Position numbers and translations under genes: made by a program. DNA of 31,112 nt from a virus: IMG/VR virus record IMGVR_UViG_3300018081_000010, positions 1-31,112 of that record. One strand, given 5' to 3'. The notes beneath the pieces were generated by a model. It was not told where the DNA came from, did not search any database, and saw only the letters and a list, made by a program, of their open reading frames with translations. This document shows, piece after piece, positions 14,711-22,348 of this stretch (positions are counted from its first letter, which is position 1; every line of letters begins with the position of its first letter).

Positions 14711-15552
14711 GTGAGAATAGGAACAACGTTTTGGTCGAGAACCGTTCTGTGATGATTTGTCTACCCTGGTATAAACAAACAAATCCCCGAACCGCTTTTG
14801 CACTTTTGTCTATGTATGATAGGCGGAGGATGGCTATTAGTCTCGATTTCGGCGATGCATGCGTTTTTCATAGCCGCAACAAATTGGCGGACCAGTTTTT
14901 GAAATCTAAACAAGAATGGTCGCTCTGGCTCGATGACGATAACCTCCCGCCGTTCGGCAGTGCTTCTCTATATAACTCGTTCACGGGATTTAATCTCCCG
15001 GAACATTTTGCGGGACTGCACGGCATAGACCAGCTGCTTTCACGGGGGAAAACGTTTATCGGCGGCGTATATCGAGGTCGTTGGCCACATCACTCTAATC
15101 CGGTTTTTGCGGAGGGGCCCCGCCTTAACAAATGGGTGTCGGAAGGTCCTAAAGACGAGGTAAGAGCAACGGAGTGGATTGGTTATGGTTTTGTTCTCGT
15201 GCACAGGTCAGTTTTTTTGGATATAGAGAGGGCCTTCCCTCATTTAGCCCGAAAGCAAGATGGAACAGGGGGGCAGTGGTTTACCCCCAGTCAGCATGAT
15301 TTAACTAACGCCGCAGAGGAAATCATTAGCTCAATAAATTCAGACTGCCCGATGGATTCCGAAGAAATTTCCAAAAAACTAGAGGGGGCGATTCGTCTAT
15401 CCAGGAGAAATTCCGGGCTAGGAACCGGTGAAGACGTTCAGATGGCGCGACGCGCGGCTCAAGCAGGGCACAACTGCCATGTCGATTTATCTTTACATGT
15501 CGGGCATTTTGGCGAACTGTGTTACCTTCCAGGAAAAACAAAAATTCAATGA
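14707..15552 (+). CDS. GT-A/GT2-like glycosyltransferase, 281 aa
   Basis: An upstream in-frame start at 14596 lies inside the preceding gene. The ATG at 14707 overlaps the previous stop (ATGA) and gives a good N-terminus, MSENRNNVLVENRSVMICLP. The core has the feature WSLWLDDDNLPPF (71-83), where the Asp triplet suits the DxD metal and nucleotide-sugar site. The C-terminal GEDVQMARRAAQAG and LHVGHFG match the acid/base and metal-ligand (His) regions of GT-A enzymes. No membrane segment is seen. It probably glycosylates a virion protein or a host surface glycan. It sits between scaffold and major capsid genes, an unusual place. Confidence 0.65.
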   Translation: MSENRNNVLVENRSVMICLPWYKQTNPRTAFALLSMYDRRRMAISLDFGDACVFHSRNKLADQFLKSKQEWSLWLDDDNLPPFGSASLYNSFTGFNLPEHFAGLHGIDQLLSRGKTFIGGVYRGRWPHHSNPVFAEGPRLNKWVSEGPKDEVRATEWIGYGFVLVHRSVFLDIERAFPHLARKQDGTGGQWFTPSQHDLTNAAEEIISSINSDCPMDSEEISKKLEGAIRLSRRNSGLGTGEDVQMARRAAQAGHNCHVDLSLHVGHFGELCYLPGKTKIQ

Positions 15553-15992
15553 AAAAGTGTTGGGACTGCGGGCAAGAAAAAGATTCCTGCGATTTTAACT
15601 TGGACAGGAGTCGATGGGACGGATTATATCCCCGATGTCGCAAATGCGCCAGTGAATATCATAGGGGGTATCGCGTAAGAAACCTGCCCCGACTGAAGTT
15701 GCGAGGACGAGATAAAAACCTCCGGACTAAATATGGATTCGGGCAAGACACTTTTAATCAGATGCTAGCGGCTCAATCGGGGGTTTGTGCATGTTGTAAA
15801 TCCGCCCCGGCGACAGACGTAGACCATTGTCACAAAACAGGGAGGGTCCGCGACCTGCTTTGTAATGCCTGCAACGCGGGAATCGGACAATTGCGAGATT
15901 CTCCGGCGCGATGCGAGAGTGCCGCGCGGTATTTGAGGAAATTTTCATCGGAATCGGAGGTTCTTCCGTTTGTAGGAAACTCGGGCCTGTAA
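15549..15992 (+). CDS. Endonuclease VII-like HNH protein, 147 aa
   Basis: The ATG overlaps the preceding stop (ATGA). The N-terminal part has CWDCGQEK and CRKC (C4/C7, C30/C33), a zinc ribbon. The C-terminal part has the endonuclease VII/HNH core: CACC (80-83), VDHCHKTGRVRDLLC (91-105) and CNACNAG (105-111), with Asp92/His93/His95 as likely catalytic residues and Cys as zinc ligands. Known relatives include T4 gp49, which resolves branched DNA before packaging, and free-standing homing endonucleases. Either role is possible. Its location just upstream of the capsid promoter, in a cassette, is compatible with a mobile gene. Confidence 0.75.
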   Translation: MKKCWDCGQEKDSCDFNLDRSRWDGLYPRCRKCASEYHRGYRVRNLPRLKLRGRDKNLRTKYGFGQDTFNQMLAAQSGVCACCKSAPATDVDHCHKTGRVRDLLCNACNAGIGQLRDSPARCESAARYLRKFSSESEVLPFVGNSGL

Positions 15993-16001
15993 ATTTTCCC
16001 C

Positions 16002-16030
16002 TTGACTTTTGGTCCTAAGTGTGGACCTTA
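16002..16030 (+). promoter_or_regulatory. Promoter-like site P6 of the major capsid gene
   Basis: TTGACT (16002-16007) and GGACCTTA (16023-16030) have the same spacing as P4, P5 and P7. No ATG follows at +34; instead transcription would start near 16036 and give a ~143-base leader. GGTCC and GGACC form a short inverted repeat overlapping the spacer and -10. Confidence 0.65.
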
Positions 16031-16035
16031 CCGTT

Positions 16036-16178
16036 AGAACTCAAGCATCCTCTGCCACTGTTCTAGGTTGAGATAGGCCATTTGTTGCGGCTGGCCGCGC
16101 GACAAGAAACCGTGAGCGTGTAAACGCCCACACCAAACTTAACCTGAGTCTCTCAGACTCAAACATTTATGGTTTAAC
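16036..16178 (+). promoter_or_regulatory. Structured 5' leader of the major capsid gene
   Basis: The leader holds a GGCCA/TGGCC hairpin (16076-16096), a likely hairpin around GTGTAAACG near 16118-16135 and a perfect 7-bp hairpin TGAGTCT-CTC-AGACTCA (16145-16161), 17 bases before the capsid ATG. A two-codon mini-ORF, ATG GTT TAA (16169-16177), ends one base before the capsid ATG. There is no Shine-Dalgarno-like sequence. The structure may stabilise or regulate the most abundant mRNA. Confidence 0.5.
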
Positions 16179-17501
16179 ATGGCAGATTGCATAACTCCCT
16201 CCGACCTCTCAGACATAGCCCGGAAAGATTCCGCGCGACTAGTGGGCCAAATCGCGAAAGCGCTAGCGGCAAATTCACCCTTTATCAATGTCCTGGGCGG
16301 CGGAACCTTCCCTTCCGGCATCTCTGATGTAATCCGAACCGCCGTTCAGCAGCAAGCCGCACCCGGCGATAGCCTCGCCCTACCGACGTTCGTCTGTGAC
16401 CTAGAACTTTGCGGAACCGTCGGTCTTCAAGACCTCACGGACGCCGTCGAATTTACGGCACAGCTTGAGTCGAAACGCGGTCTCGGCCCTCGGGTATGCG
16501 TCAAGAAAGGCTTTGCGGCATTCAAGTCCAGCTACCTGGCTGCTGAGGATTCGCTGAAAAAGCTCATGACCCAATACATCAACTCGGACATTCGCGCCCA
16601 GTTGTATCTGCGCTCTGCCTCTAAGTTCGTCGCCGCCATCGGCTACGATTTCGATTCGTTGTTCACCGGCGGTAACGAGACGGACGTTGGCGTCAAGTTC
16701 GCTCCCATCGCTCCGACGGCTCCGATTTCCTTCAAGGCGTTGCATACCATTGCTCGCTATTTGAAGGAAGCACTGTTCGCCGAGATGTTCGATGCCGGCG
16801 GGAAGGGGATGCCTCATTTCCGTTTCATCGGTAGCTCGGACATCATCGAAGCGTTTCGCAATGAAACCTCTGTTAAGGACGCCATCTGTTGTTTGACGCA
16901 AGGCAGCTATCGCCTCGGCGAGGTTGCAATCTCTGCCTACTCTTTTGAGCAGGCCGGCGCGTATCGCGGCATCGCTCTCGGCACCGACCAGCGGCCCCTT
17001 AGGGCTAACGGTTTCAACGAGGACGGCACGCTATCACTCATCGACCCCGTCATCACGGTCGTCAATACCTGTAAGAACACGGCGTATGCCAAGGCGAATC
17101 CGACTTGGCTTTCTGCGCTCTGGGAAGTTAGCTTCTTGTTCGCGGACAACTCGTTTAATCGGCTCACTCCGGAACGTTACACCGGCGAAGGCACGTTTAA
17201 ATTCGCGCCCCAGCTTTACATGGGCGAACTCGATTGGCATTACGAAATGGACAACGATTGCAACCTGTGGGGCGACTTCGGTCAGCACAAGTATCAGATT
17301 ACTCGTGCTTACCAGCCAGTCCGTCCGCAGCACGTAGTCGCGATTCTCTCCCTTCGCTGTCCGGCTGACCTTGGCTTGGAAGCTTGTGAGGTGCCTAGCT
17401 CGTCCAGCTTCACTGGGGCGGATACGTTCGCTGCCTTGGGAGTGTGTGAGGCCGAGGATTGCACCAACCCAGGCGGTTGCGTAGGCGAAGTTCTCACCTA
17501 A
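16179..17501 (+). CDS. Major capsid protein, 440 aa
   Basis: Inferred from position and expression setting. The gene follows the scaffold block, has its own promoter and structured leader, and ends at a strong terminator. The protein is a single globular chain without repeats. It contains a helical N-terminal arm (LSDIARKDSARLVGQIAKAL), a central Gly/Ala-rich region and a C-terminal tail with several cysteines (CEAEDCTNPGGC). The length suits a HK97-fold shell protein, though no signature of that fold can be read by eye. About a dozen Cys residues are unusual for a capsid and could form cross-links or bind metal. Confidence 0.7.
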   Translation: MADCITPSDLSDIARKDSARLVGQIAKALAANSPFINVLGGGTFPSGISDVIRTAVQQQAAPGDSLALPTFVCDLELCGTVGLQDLTDAVEFTAQLESKRGLGPRVCVKKGFAAFKSSYLAAEDSLKKLMTQYINSDIRAQLYLRSASKFVAAIGYDFDSLFTGGNETDVGVKFAPIAPTAPISFKALHTIARYLKEALFAEMFDAGGKGMPHFRFIGSSDIIEAFRNETSVKDAICCLTQGSYRLGEVAISAYSFEQAGAYRGIALGTDQRPLRANGFNEDGTLSLIDPVITVVNTCKNTAYAKANPTWLSALWEVSFLFADNSFNRLTPERYTGEGTFKFAPQLYMGELDWHYEMDNDCNLWGDFGQHKYQITRAYQPVRPQHVVAILSLRCPADLGLEACEVPSSSSFTGADTFAALGVCEAEDCTNPGGCVGEVLT

Positions 17502-17521
17502 TCGCCAAGAATTCGTGGGGA

Positions 17522-17553
17522 GGGTCGTCGTCGCAAGGCGGCGGCCCTTTTTT
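17522..17553 (+). terminator. Rho-independent terminator after the capsid gene
   Basis: An 11-bp stem GGGTCGTCGTC / GGCGGCGGCCC (17522-17532 with 17537-17547, some G-U pairs) has a GCAA loop and is followed directly by TTTTTT. This is a classic intrinsic terminator and would isolate the abundant capsid transcript from the tail genes. Confidence 0.9.
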
Positions 17554-17568
17554 AATTGATAAAATGTT

Positions 17569-17778
17569 ATGGGTGGAATGAATCGAATGCCAGAGTGGGT
17601 GAAAATAAAGACCGCCGCTATTATCGGCGTTACCGTTCCGTGGATAACAGAGCTTTTTGCGAAGGCCGGCCCGGTCCTCGACGCACTAATTAAAGTTGGG
17701 CAGGTCGGCGTGGCCGTAGCGACCATTTTATACATCCTCGCTAAATGGCGAAAAGTTCGCAACTCAAAGACTGAATGA
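17569..17778 (+). CDS. Small membrane protein, holin-like, 69 aa
   Basis: The protein starts MGGMNRMPEW (alternative starts at 17578 and 17587; GGTGGA lies upstream of the last). It has two hydrophobic segments, IKTAAIIGVTVPWITELF and VGQVGVAVATILYILAKW, then a basic tail. That matches the size and topology of class II holins and other small phage membrane proteins. No endolysin gene is in the window to support a lysis role. The stop overlaps the next ATG (ATGA), linking it to the lipoprotein gene. Confidence 0.5.
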   Translation: MGGMNRMPEWVKIKTAAIIGVTVPWITELFAKAGPVLDALIKVGQVGVAVATILYILAKWRKVRNSKTE

Positions 17779-18305
17779 AGTATTTTTCTCTAGTGCTTTT
17801 GTTCCTTACTGGTTGCATAAGTCCGCTCGAACCGGGCCACTCATCTTATACGTCGACAGACGGCACGCTGGTAGTTGCTAAACAATCACAAAACCCGAAA
17901 ACTGAGACGAAACAGGATTATGTCCGAACACATGAGACGAAAGACGGAAAAACCACCGAGGAAGTCCATACCGTCATCGGAGCCGCGCAGAAAGACACGG
18001 CGCGCGAAATCGGAGCGAAGCTCGCGTCTATGCGCTGGATGCAGGTTCTAGGCGTGTTGGTGTTCCTGTTCGGCGCGGCCAGCTTTGTCTATCCTCCGTT
18101 AAAACTTGTCGTGGGGTCAGTCACTACCAGCGCGGTCGCGTGTGCTTCCGGCCTCGCGCTAATGTTTTTGCCCGTCATCGTCGTAGGAAACGAAGCCTTG
18201 TTGCTGGCCCTCTCTATTGGAGCCGTCGCGCTCGTGGGCGTTTGGTTTTTCGTGCATCGGCACGCAACCCTGCACGGGAAATTGAAAGCACTTTCAGAGA
18301 AATAA
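17775..18305 (+). CDS. Lipoprotein with C-terminal membrane segments, 176 aa
   Basis: The N-terminus MKYFSLVLLFLTGC is a lipoprotein signal with lipobox LTGC, so Cys14 should be lipidated. After a soluble, charged, Thr-rich region, the second half has about three hydrophobic stretches: MQVLGVLVFLFGAASF, SAVACASGLALMFLPVIVV and ALLLALSIGAVALVGVWFFV. A lipid anchor plus membrane helices is uncommon in phage. It could be a lysis-related factor partnered with the upstream holin-like protein, or a superinfection-exclusion protein. The function is uncertain. Confidence 0.5.
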   Translation: MKYFSLVLLFLTGCISPLEPGHSSYTSTDGTLVVAKQSQNPKTETKQDYVRTHETKDGKTTEEVHTVIGAAQKDTAREIGAKLASMRWMQVLGVLVFLFGAASFVYPPLKLVVGSVTTSAVACASGLALMFLPVIVVGNEALLLALSIGAVALVGVWFFVHRHATLHGKLKALSEK

Positions 18306-18307
18306 TT

Positions 18308-19453
18308 ATGTCTTGCTCAAGCTGTGGATGTGTAAATTGCGGTTCTGGATTATGTCAAGATTGCATCAACGGAAATCGCGGCACTGGTAATTGCAACCCC
18401 TGTAATACTTGCCCGCCGAATACCGTAGACTGTGAGACGTTGCCGAGCGCGTTGGACAATTTCACGCGTCAATTTTTTGGTAGCATTGAACGAACTGTAA
18501 TAGATGGAGAAATTCGATGGGTGCTACCGTGCGACCTAGACGTGGGGTTACCCGGCAATCCGCGCCTCGACGGAGAGGGGCTCGCCTGCTATTTCCTACG
18601 GCTGTTTAACGACGGAATCATCGGCCAAATGGGCCCAATTGGTCCCATCGGCCCGGCTGGCACGAATGGACGAAACGCCTATGCGGTCATCACCTCAGCG
18701 TTTAACGCTCCATCCGACGATAATCCGACTTCACAGTTTACAATCATTCCGACTCCGGTTGTTTCAGTAGGCCAAACCATTTTTATCACGAGCCTCGGTT
18801 GGGTTCGCATCACGGATATTCTCGATAACACGACCGTTTTTACGACGCTCATCGAACTAATTCCGTCTTCGGCCGCTGTTGTCGTTCCCGGGTCTCTGGC
18901 ACTTCCTACGGGCCCTCGCGGGCTTTCCATCATAGGACCGCAAGGAGACCAAGGGCTCAAGGGAGACAAGGGAGACCAAGGCGTCACCGGTGATACCGGG
19001 GCGGCCGGACCAACCGGAGCAACGGGGCCTGCCGGCGCGGCCGCGACGAATTCTAACGGAACGGAAACCGGCGGTTCTACGGACTACACGATGACGAACG
19101 TCTACGCCAAGGTTGACTTCGGCACGAATGACCTAGACATTACTCTACCGACTGCTGGCACCTATCTTGTGATGTTTCAATTCGGGGGCCGTAACGATTC
19201 CGCCGCGACGCGCGAGTGGGATTTCAAGATACACAACTTGACCCAAGCCGCAGACATCCCGAACACAGAGCAATTCAACGTGGTTAATACAGATTCTTCC
19301 GCCACACGGTTCCAATATTTTTACGTGTTCGGGATTATCACAACCGCAGGAGCAAATGAGATAATTCAGCTTTTTGCGAAATCCTCCGCAAATACGGCCA
19401 CACAGCTTATTGATTTTGCCACAGCAAAGGGAGTGTTTATCAAGCTCGCATGA
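18308..19453 (+). CDS. Collagen-like fibre with Cys-rich N-terminus, 381 aa
   Basis: The start at 18308 is preferred over an in-frame upstream start at 18140, which lies inside the lipoprotein gene. Residues 1-42 hold ten Cys, dense enough for disulfides or metal binding. Two Gly-X-Y stretches follow: one short around 103-119 (GIIGQMGPIGPIGPAG) and a longer one at ~201-243 (GPQGDQGLKGDKGDQGV and on). They are separated by a ~75-residue beta-rich domain. The C-terminal ~130 residues form a compact beta domain (YTMTNVYAKVDFGTNDLDIT) similar in layout to trimeric C1q/TNF-like heads. This is a virion fibre or spike candidate. Collagen repeats imply trimer formation. Confidence 0.7.
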   Translation: MSCSSCGCVNCGSGLCQDCINGNRGTGNCNPCNTCPPNTVDCETLPSALDNFTRQFFGSIERTVIDGEIRWVLPCDLDVGLPGNPRLDGEGLACYFLRLFNDGIIGQMGPIGPIGPAGTNGRNAYAVITSAFNAPSDDNPTSQFTIIPTPVVSVGQTIFITSLGWVRITDILDNTTVFTTLIELIPSSAAVVVPGSLALPTGPRGLSIIGPQGDQGLKGDKGDQGVTGDTGAAGPTGATGPAGAAATNSNGTETGGSTDYTMTNVYAKVDFGTNDLDITLPTAGTYLVMFQFGGRNDSAATREWDFKIHNLTQAADIPNTEQFNVVNTDSSATRFQYFYVFGIITTAGANEIIQLFAKSSANTATQLIDFATAKGVFIKLA

Positions 19454-19668
19454 CGCCGTATCCAATCATCCGCGATGTCAATGGCGAACTCGCTGAACAC
19501 TGCTGCCCGCCGAAGGCCGGTATCAAAGAGGCGCACAGGATTCGGCACGAGCTTCCGCCATTTAGGTTGCTAAACAATGACCCGCAGATTTTGCAGGACG
19601 AATTCGGCGCTCCGATTAATGACGAGCAAACGAACGGACTAATTTATGACGACCTGAGAAATTTCTAG
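19450..19668 (+). CDS. Hypothetical small protein, 72 aa
   Basis: It overlaps the collagen-like gene by four bases (ATGA) and ends one base before the next collagen-like gene. It contains CCPPKAG and an acidic C-terminus. No family is recognised; possibly a small chaperone or component of the fibre unit. Confidence 0.5.
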   Translation: MTPYPIIRDVNGELAEHCCPPKAGIKEAHRIRHELPPFRLLNNDPQILQDEFGAPINDEQTNGLIYDDLRNF

Positions 19669-19669
19669 C

Positions 19670-20284
19670 ATGGCAAAAATTTCTGAATACCCCGAGTCTA
19701 CCCAACCGCACCCCGATGGATTTTTATTCATCGCGGAGTTGCAGGAGGATGGCTCTTTCGTTACCAAGAAGGTTCGGCCGGATGTTGTCGGCGCAGTTGG
19801 GCCGGTTGGGCCACAGGGCATTCAAGGTCCGACGGGCCCGGCGGGAGATACTCCGGGCCCGCAGGGTCCGCAGGGTCCGGCGGGCTCTGACGGAGCCCCG
19901 GGAGCTACTGGCGCAACCGGGGCCACGGGAGCAACTGGCGCGACCGGGCCGGCGGGCAGCGATGCACACTCAGATATTGCTTACGCAGGCGCGGTTCAAC
20001 TTGATTTTAGCCTTGCTCAAAACTTCCACACTATCGAGTTAGCAGGAGATATTACTTTCACTTCCACCTGGCTCGCGTCTATGCGGGAGAAATTCGTTCG
20101 TCTTATCGCCGACGGCTCTGACCGCACGGTGACTATGCCCGCGACTTGGAATCCCGTCGGGGACACGATTGATTCGGGAACGAATACTTTTGTTGTTCCC
20201 GCAGGAACACAAGGAATTATGTCAGCGAAATCATTCGATACAACTGACGCAGACGTGGTAGTGGCCGCCGGAGTATTCGTCTAA
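19670..20284 (+). CDS. Collagen-like tail fibre protein, 204 aa
   Basis: After an N-terminal ~40-residue head, residues ~41-98 are Gly-X-Y repeats, including [16 protein letters not shown] and a run of GAT triplets. The C-terminal ~100 residues are a beta-rich head ([20 protein letters not shown]). The design repeats that of the gene at 18308 and suggests a trimeric fibre. The stop overlaps the next gene's start (TAATG). Confidence 0.65.
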   Translation: MAKISEYPESTQPHPDGFLFIAELQEDGSFVTKKVRPDVVGAVGPVGPQGIQGPTGPAGDTPGPQGPQGPAGSDGAPGATGATGATGATGATGPAGSDAHSDIAYAGAVQLDFSLAQNFHTIELAGDITFTSTWLASMREKFVRLIADGSDRTVTMPATWNPVGDTIDSGTNTFVVPAGTQGIMSAKSFDTTDADVVVAAGVFV

Positions 20285-21015
20285 TGGCTTCGTTTACTTT
20301 CAAAGACCAGGCGTTTCTTGCCAGCGCGAAATCAACTGCATTCTCCCCGCCGGACCCGGGAGACCTAGTGCTTTGGCTCACGCCGGAAGCTCTGACGGCG
20401 ATTCCACTCGCAAATAACGACCCGATTGATACGTGGCCGGATAGTAGTGGGAACGGGAATGATTTCATGGCCGAGAATACCAGCTTTCGTCCGCTCTATA
20501 AGACAAATCAAATCGGCGGGCATCCGGCGGCGGATTTCGACGGCGCGGATGACTTTCTAAAACGAGCTAGCGCGCTTGGGGTTACTCAGACGTATAGTCT
20601 TTTTATCGTTTTCAAGTTTGATAACGCCGTTCCGGCATCCGGCCGAGAATGGCTTTTTAAAAACGGCGAGGGATTCGGACACGGGCTTGCAAAATGGGAC
20701 GGAAACCGGATTTGTTTTTACAACACCGGGGTGTTTTTGACGGATAATCCAGCGACCACAAGCCCAGAATTATGGTCTTCAGTTCGCACATCGGCACCGC
20801 TGGAAAAACTATACGTAAACGGGGTTCTTCAGGGCATTACCAACGATACCAGCGCCATGACTAGCCCGGATGCGAATTCCCGGCTTGGTATTTTTCTGAA
20901 TACTACTTTTGGATTCGACGGAAAACTCTCCGAGGTAATGCTGTGGAAAAAGAATCTTTCGGACCCTAGCCGAAATATCGTCGAAGCCCATCTCATGACC
21001 AAATACGGACTCTAA
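20284..21015 (+). CDS. LamG/concanavalin-like lectin-domain protein, 243 aa
   Basis: The features WPDSSGNGNDFMAEN, AADFDGADDFL and the beta-strand pattern up to LGIFLNTTFGFDGKLSEVM are typical of concanavalin-like (LamG) jelly-roll domains. These often bind glycans in phage tail and capsid-surface proteins. A short N-terminal leader precedes it. The start overlaps the collagen-like gene's stop, so the two may be assembled together. A host-surface glycan contact is likely but is inference. Confidence 0.65.
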   Translation: MASFTFKDQAFLASAKSTAFSPPDPGDLVLWLTPEALTAIPLANNDPIDTWPDSSGNGNDFMAENTSFRPLYKTNQIGGHPAADFDGADDFLKRASALGVTQTYSLFIVFKFDNAVPASGREWLFKNGEGFGHGLAKWDGNRICFYNTGVFLTDNPATTSPELWSSVRTSAPLEKLYVNGVLQGITNDTSAMTSPDANSRLGIFLNTTFGFDGKLSEVMLWKKNLSDPSRNIVEAHLMTKYGL

Positions 21016-21020
21016 GAACT

Positions 21021-21404
21021 ATGCCCAACAAAACCGAACCAAAATACCCCATCGACCTCGGCAAAAAGCCATCGGACCTGGGCGTCCCAATGCCGGCCAG
21101 TGAATCCGACAAAATGCCGGAGACGATTTACCCCTCGTTATATCTCGAATGGGAAAAGCCCTATGGCTTTCCAGACGAGGGCACGATGACGGTTAAATTC
21201 AAGAAACGCTCCGAGGAAAACCGCAAGACTGGCGACAAGACGGTTCAGCGGGTAGAACTCGATATCCTTGAGATTCTCGATACCGAAGGCAAAGATATCC
21301 CGGACAAAGAAGAGGAAGATTCTGGAGACGTGCTTGATAAGGAAATGAAGAAGCTCTCTAAGAAAAAGGTTGACAAAACAGACGAGGAAGACGGGGGTTA
21401 CTGA
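21021..21404 (+). CDS. Small virion-associated protein, 127 aa
   Basis: The N-terminus is Pro/Lys rich; a compact core, YPSLYLEWEKPYGFPDEGTM, is followed by a basic KFKKRS strand and a long acidic/basic C-terminal tail. The short domain matches the general pattern of small phage capsid-surface or staple proteins (YPSLYL...GTMTVKFK). That assignment is tentative. The stop overlaps the next gene by one base. Confidence 0.45.
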   Translation: MPNKTEPKYPIDLGKKPSDLGVPMPASESDKMPETIYPSLYLEWEKPYGFPDEGTMTVKFKKRSEENRKTGDKTVQRVELDILEILDTEGKDIPDKEEEDSGDVLDKEMKKLSKKKVDKTDEEDGGY

Positions 21405-22348
21405 TGATAATTGTAACGGAAGTATGGGATGACGTTAAGACAATCGCCGGACATTGCAACGAGCCGAAATTATTCCGCTTTTTAACAGACTCGATTGAGC
21501 TTCTCGCGACTTCCGGTGACATCGACCCACTAATCGGAGTTGTGGATATTTGCGTAGATGGGAATTGCGTCACGCTTCCTCGCGAGATTGAAACCCCGAT
21601 TAGCGCGAATATTTGTGGCCGTCCTGCACACGGGAGAGATTTTCTTTTCCAGTTTCATCTGAATGGCCCCGGCTCTAGGGATTGTGGTTGCAGTTGGACA
21701 TGGGCGGATGCCGGAACGCATCCGGTATACAAAGACCTTAAGTGTCCGGCAAAACTGATAGCCTTCGTGGATGACGAGCGTGACTCCGGAAAGTTGCTCC
21801 GGGTTTTTGGCTTCGATACGCAAGGCCGGCCGTTACAAACGCTCGTCGGCGATATCGTTGAGCCTGGGCTCCGCGTCCCGACAATTTTCAACTACGCGCT
21901 TCCGTCGTCAACCGACCCGATGGTTGCGCGTATTACGGGCGTCGTGAAGGACCCCACGATTTCAACTATAAGATTGTCCAGTTTTGATAGTTCCACGTCA
22001 ACGGGAACGCTACTCGGAGTTTACGAGTCGGATGAAACCAAGCCGGAATATCGGCGCATTAAAATCAATCCGTCGGGGTCTTGGGTTCGACTGGTTTACC
22101 GGAAGCGGACGTATGAAATCACGTCCCTCCACGACCGGATTCTCCTCCATTCTCGACCCGCACTTCTTCTCGCAATGCGGGCGCTCAAGTGGTATCAGGA
22201 TGGAGACCTTGCTAACGGCAACGCATACGAGGCCAATGCCGTGCGACTACTCACGCAACGCCAATGGTGTCTTGATACGCCTATGGGAAACCCGCTCCAA
22301 GTAGACGATAGAAATTCCATAAGTAATAAATGTGATTATCTTGACTAA
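21404..22348 (+). CDS. Putative tail tubular/head-tail adaptor protein, 314 aa
   Basis: The gene lies directly upstream of a nozzle-like gene. It contains a mid-region with LLRVFGFDTQGRPLQTLVGD and a helical C-terminal segment (LLLAMRALKWYQDGDLANGN), which fits adaptor proteins that dock onto the portal in podoviruses. No clear signature is available, so the assignment rests on order, size and fold guess. Several cysteines are present in the N-terminal half. Confidence 0.5.
   Translation: MIIVTEVWDDVKTIAGHCNEPKLFRFLTDSIELLATSGDIDPLIGVVDICVDGNCVTLPREIETPISANICGRPAHGRDFLFQFHLNGPGSRDCGCSWTWADAGTHPVYKDLKCPAKLIAFVDDERDSGKLLRVFGFDTQGRPLQTLVGDIVEPGLRVPTIFNYALPSSTDPMVARITGVVKDPTISTIRLSSFDSSTSTGTLLGVYESDETKPEYRRIKINPSGSWVRLVYRKRTYEITSLHDRILLHSRPALLLAMRALKWYQDGDLANGNAYEANAVRLLTQRQWCLDTPMGNPLQVDDRNSISNKCDYLD

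Noticed and set aside
18140-18307. In-frame N-terminal extension of the collagen-like gene
   Set aside because: It would overlap the lipoprotein gene in another frame by over 160 bases. The ATG at 18308 gives a sensible Cys-rich N-terminus.
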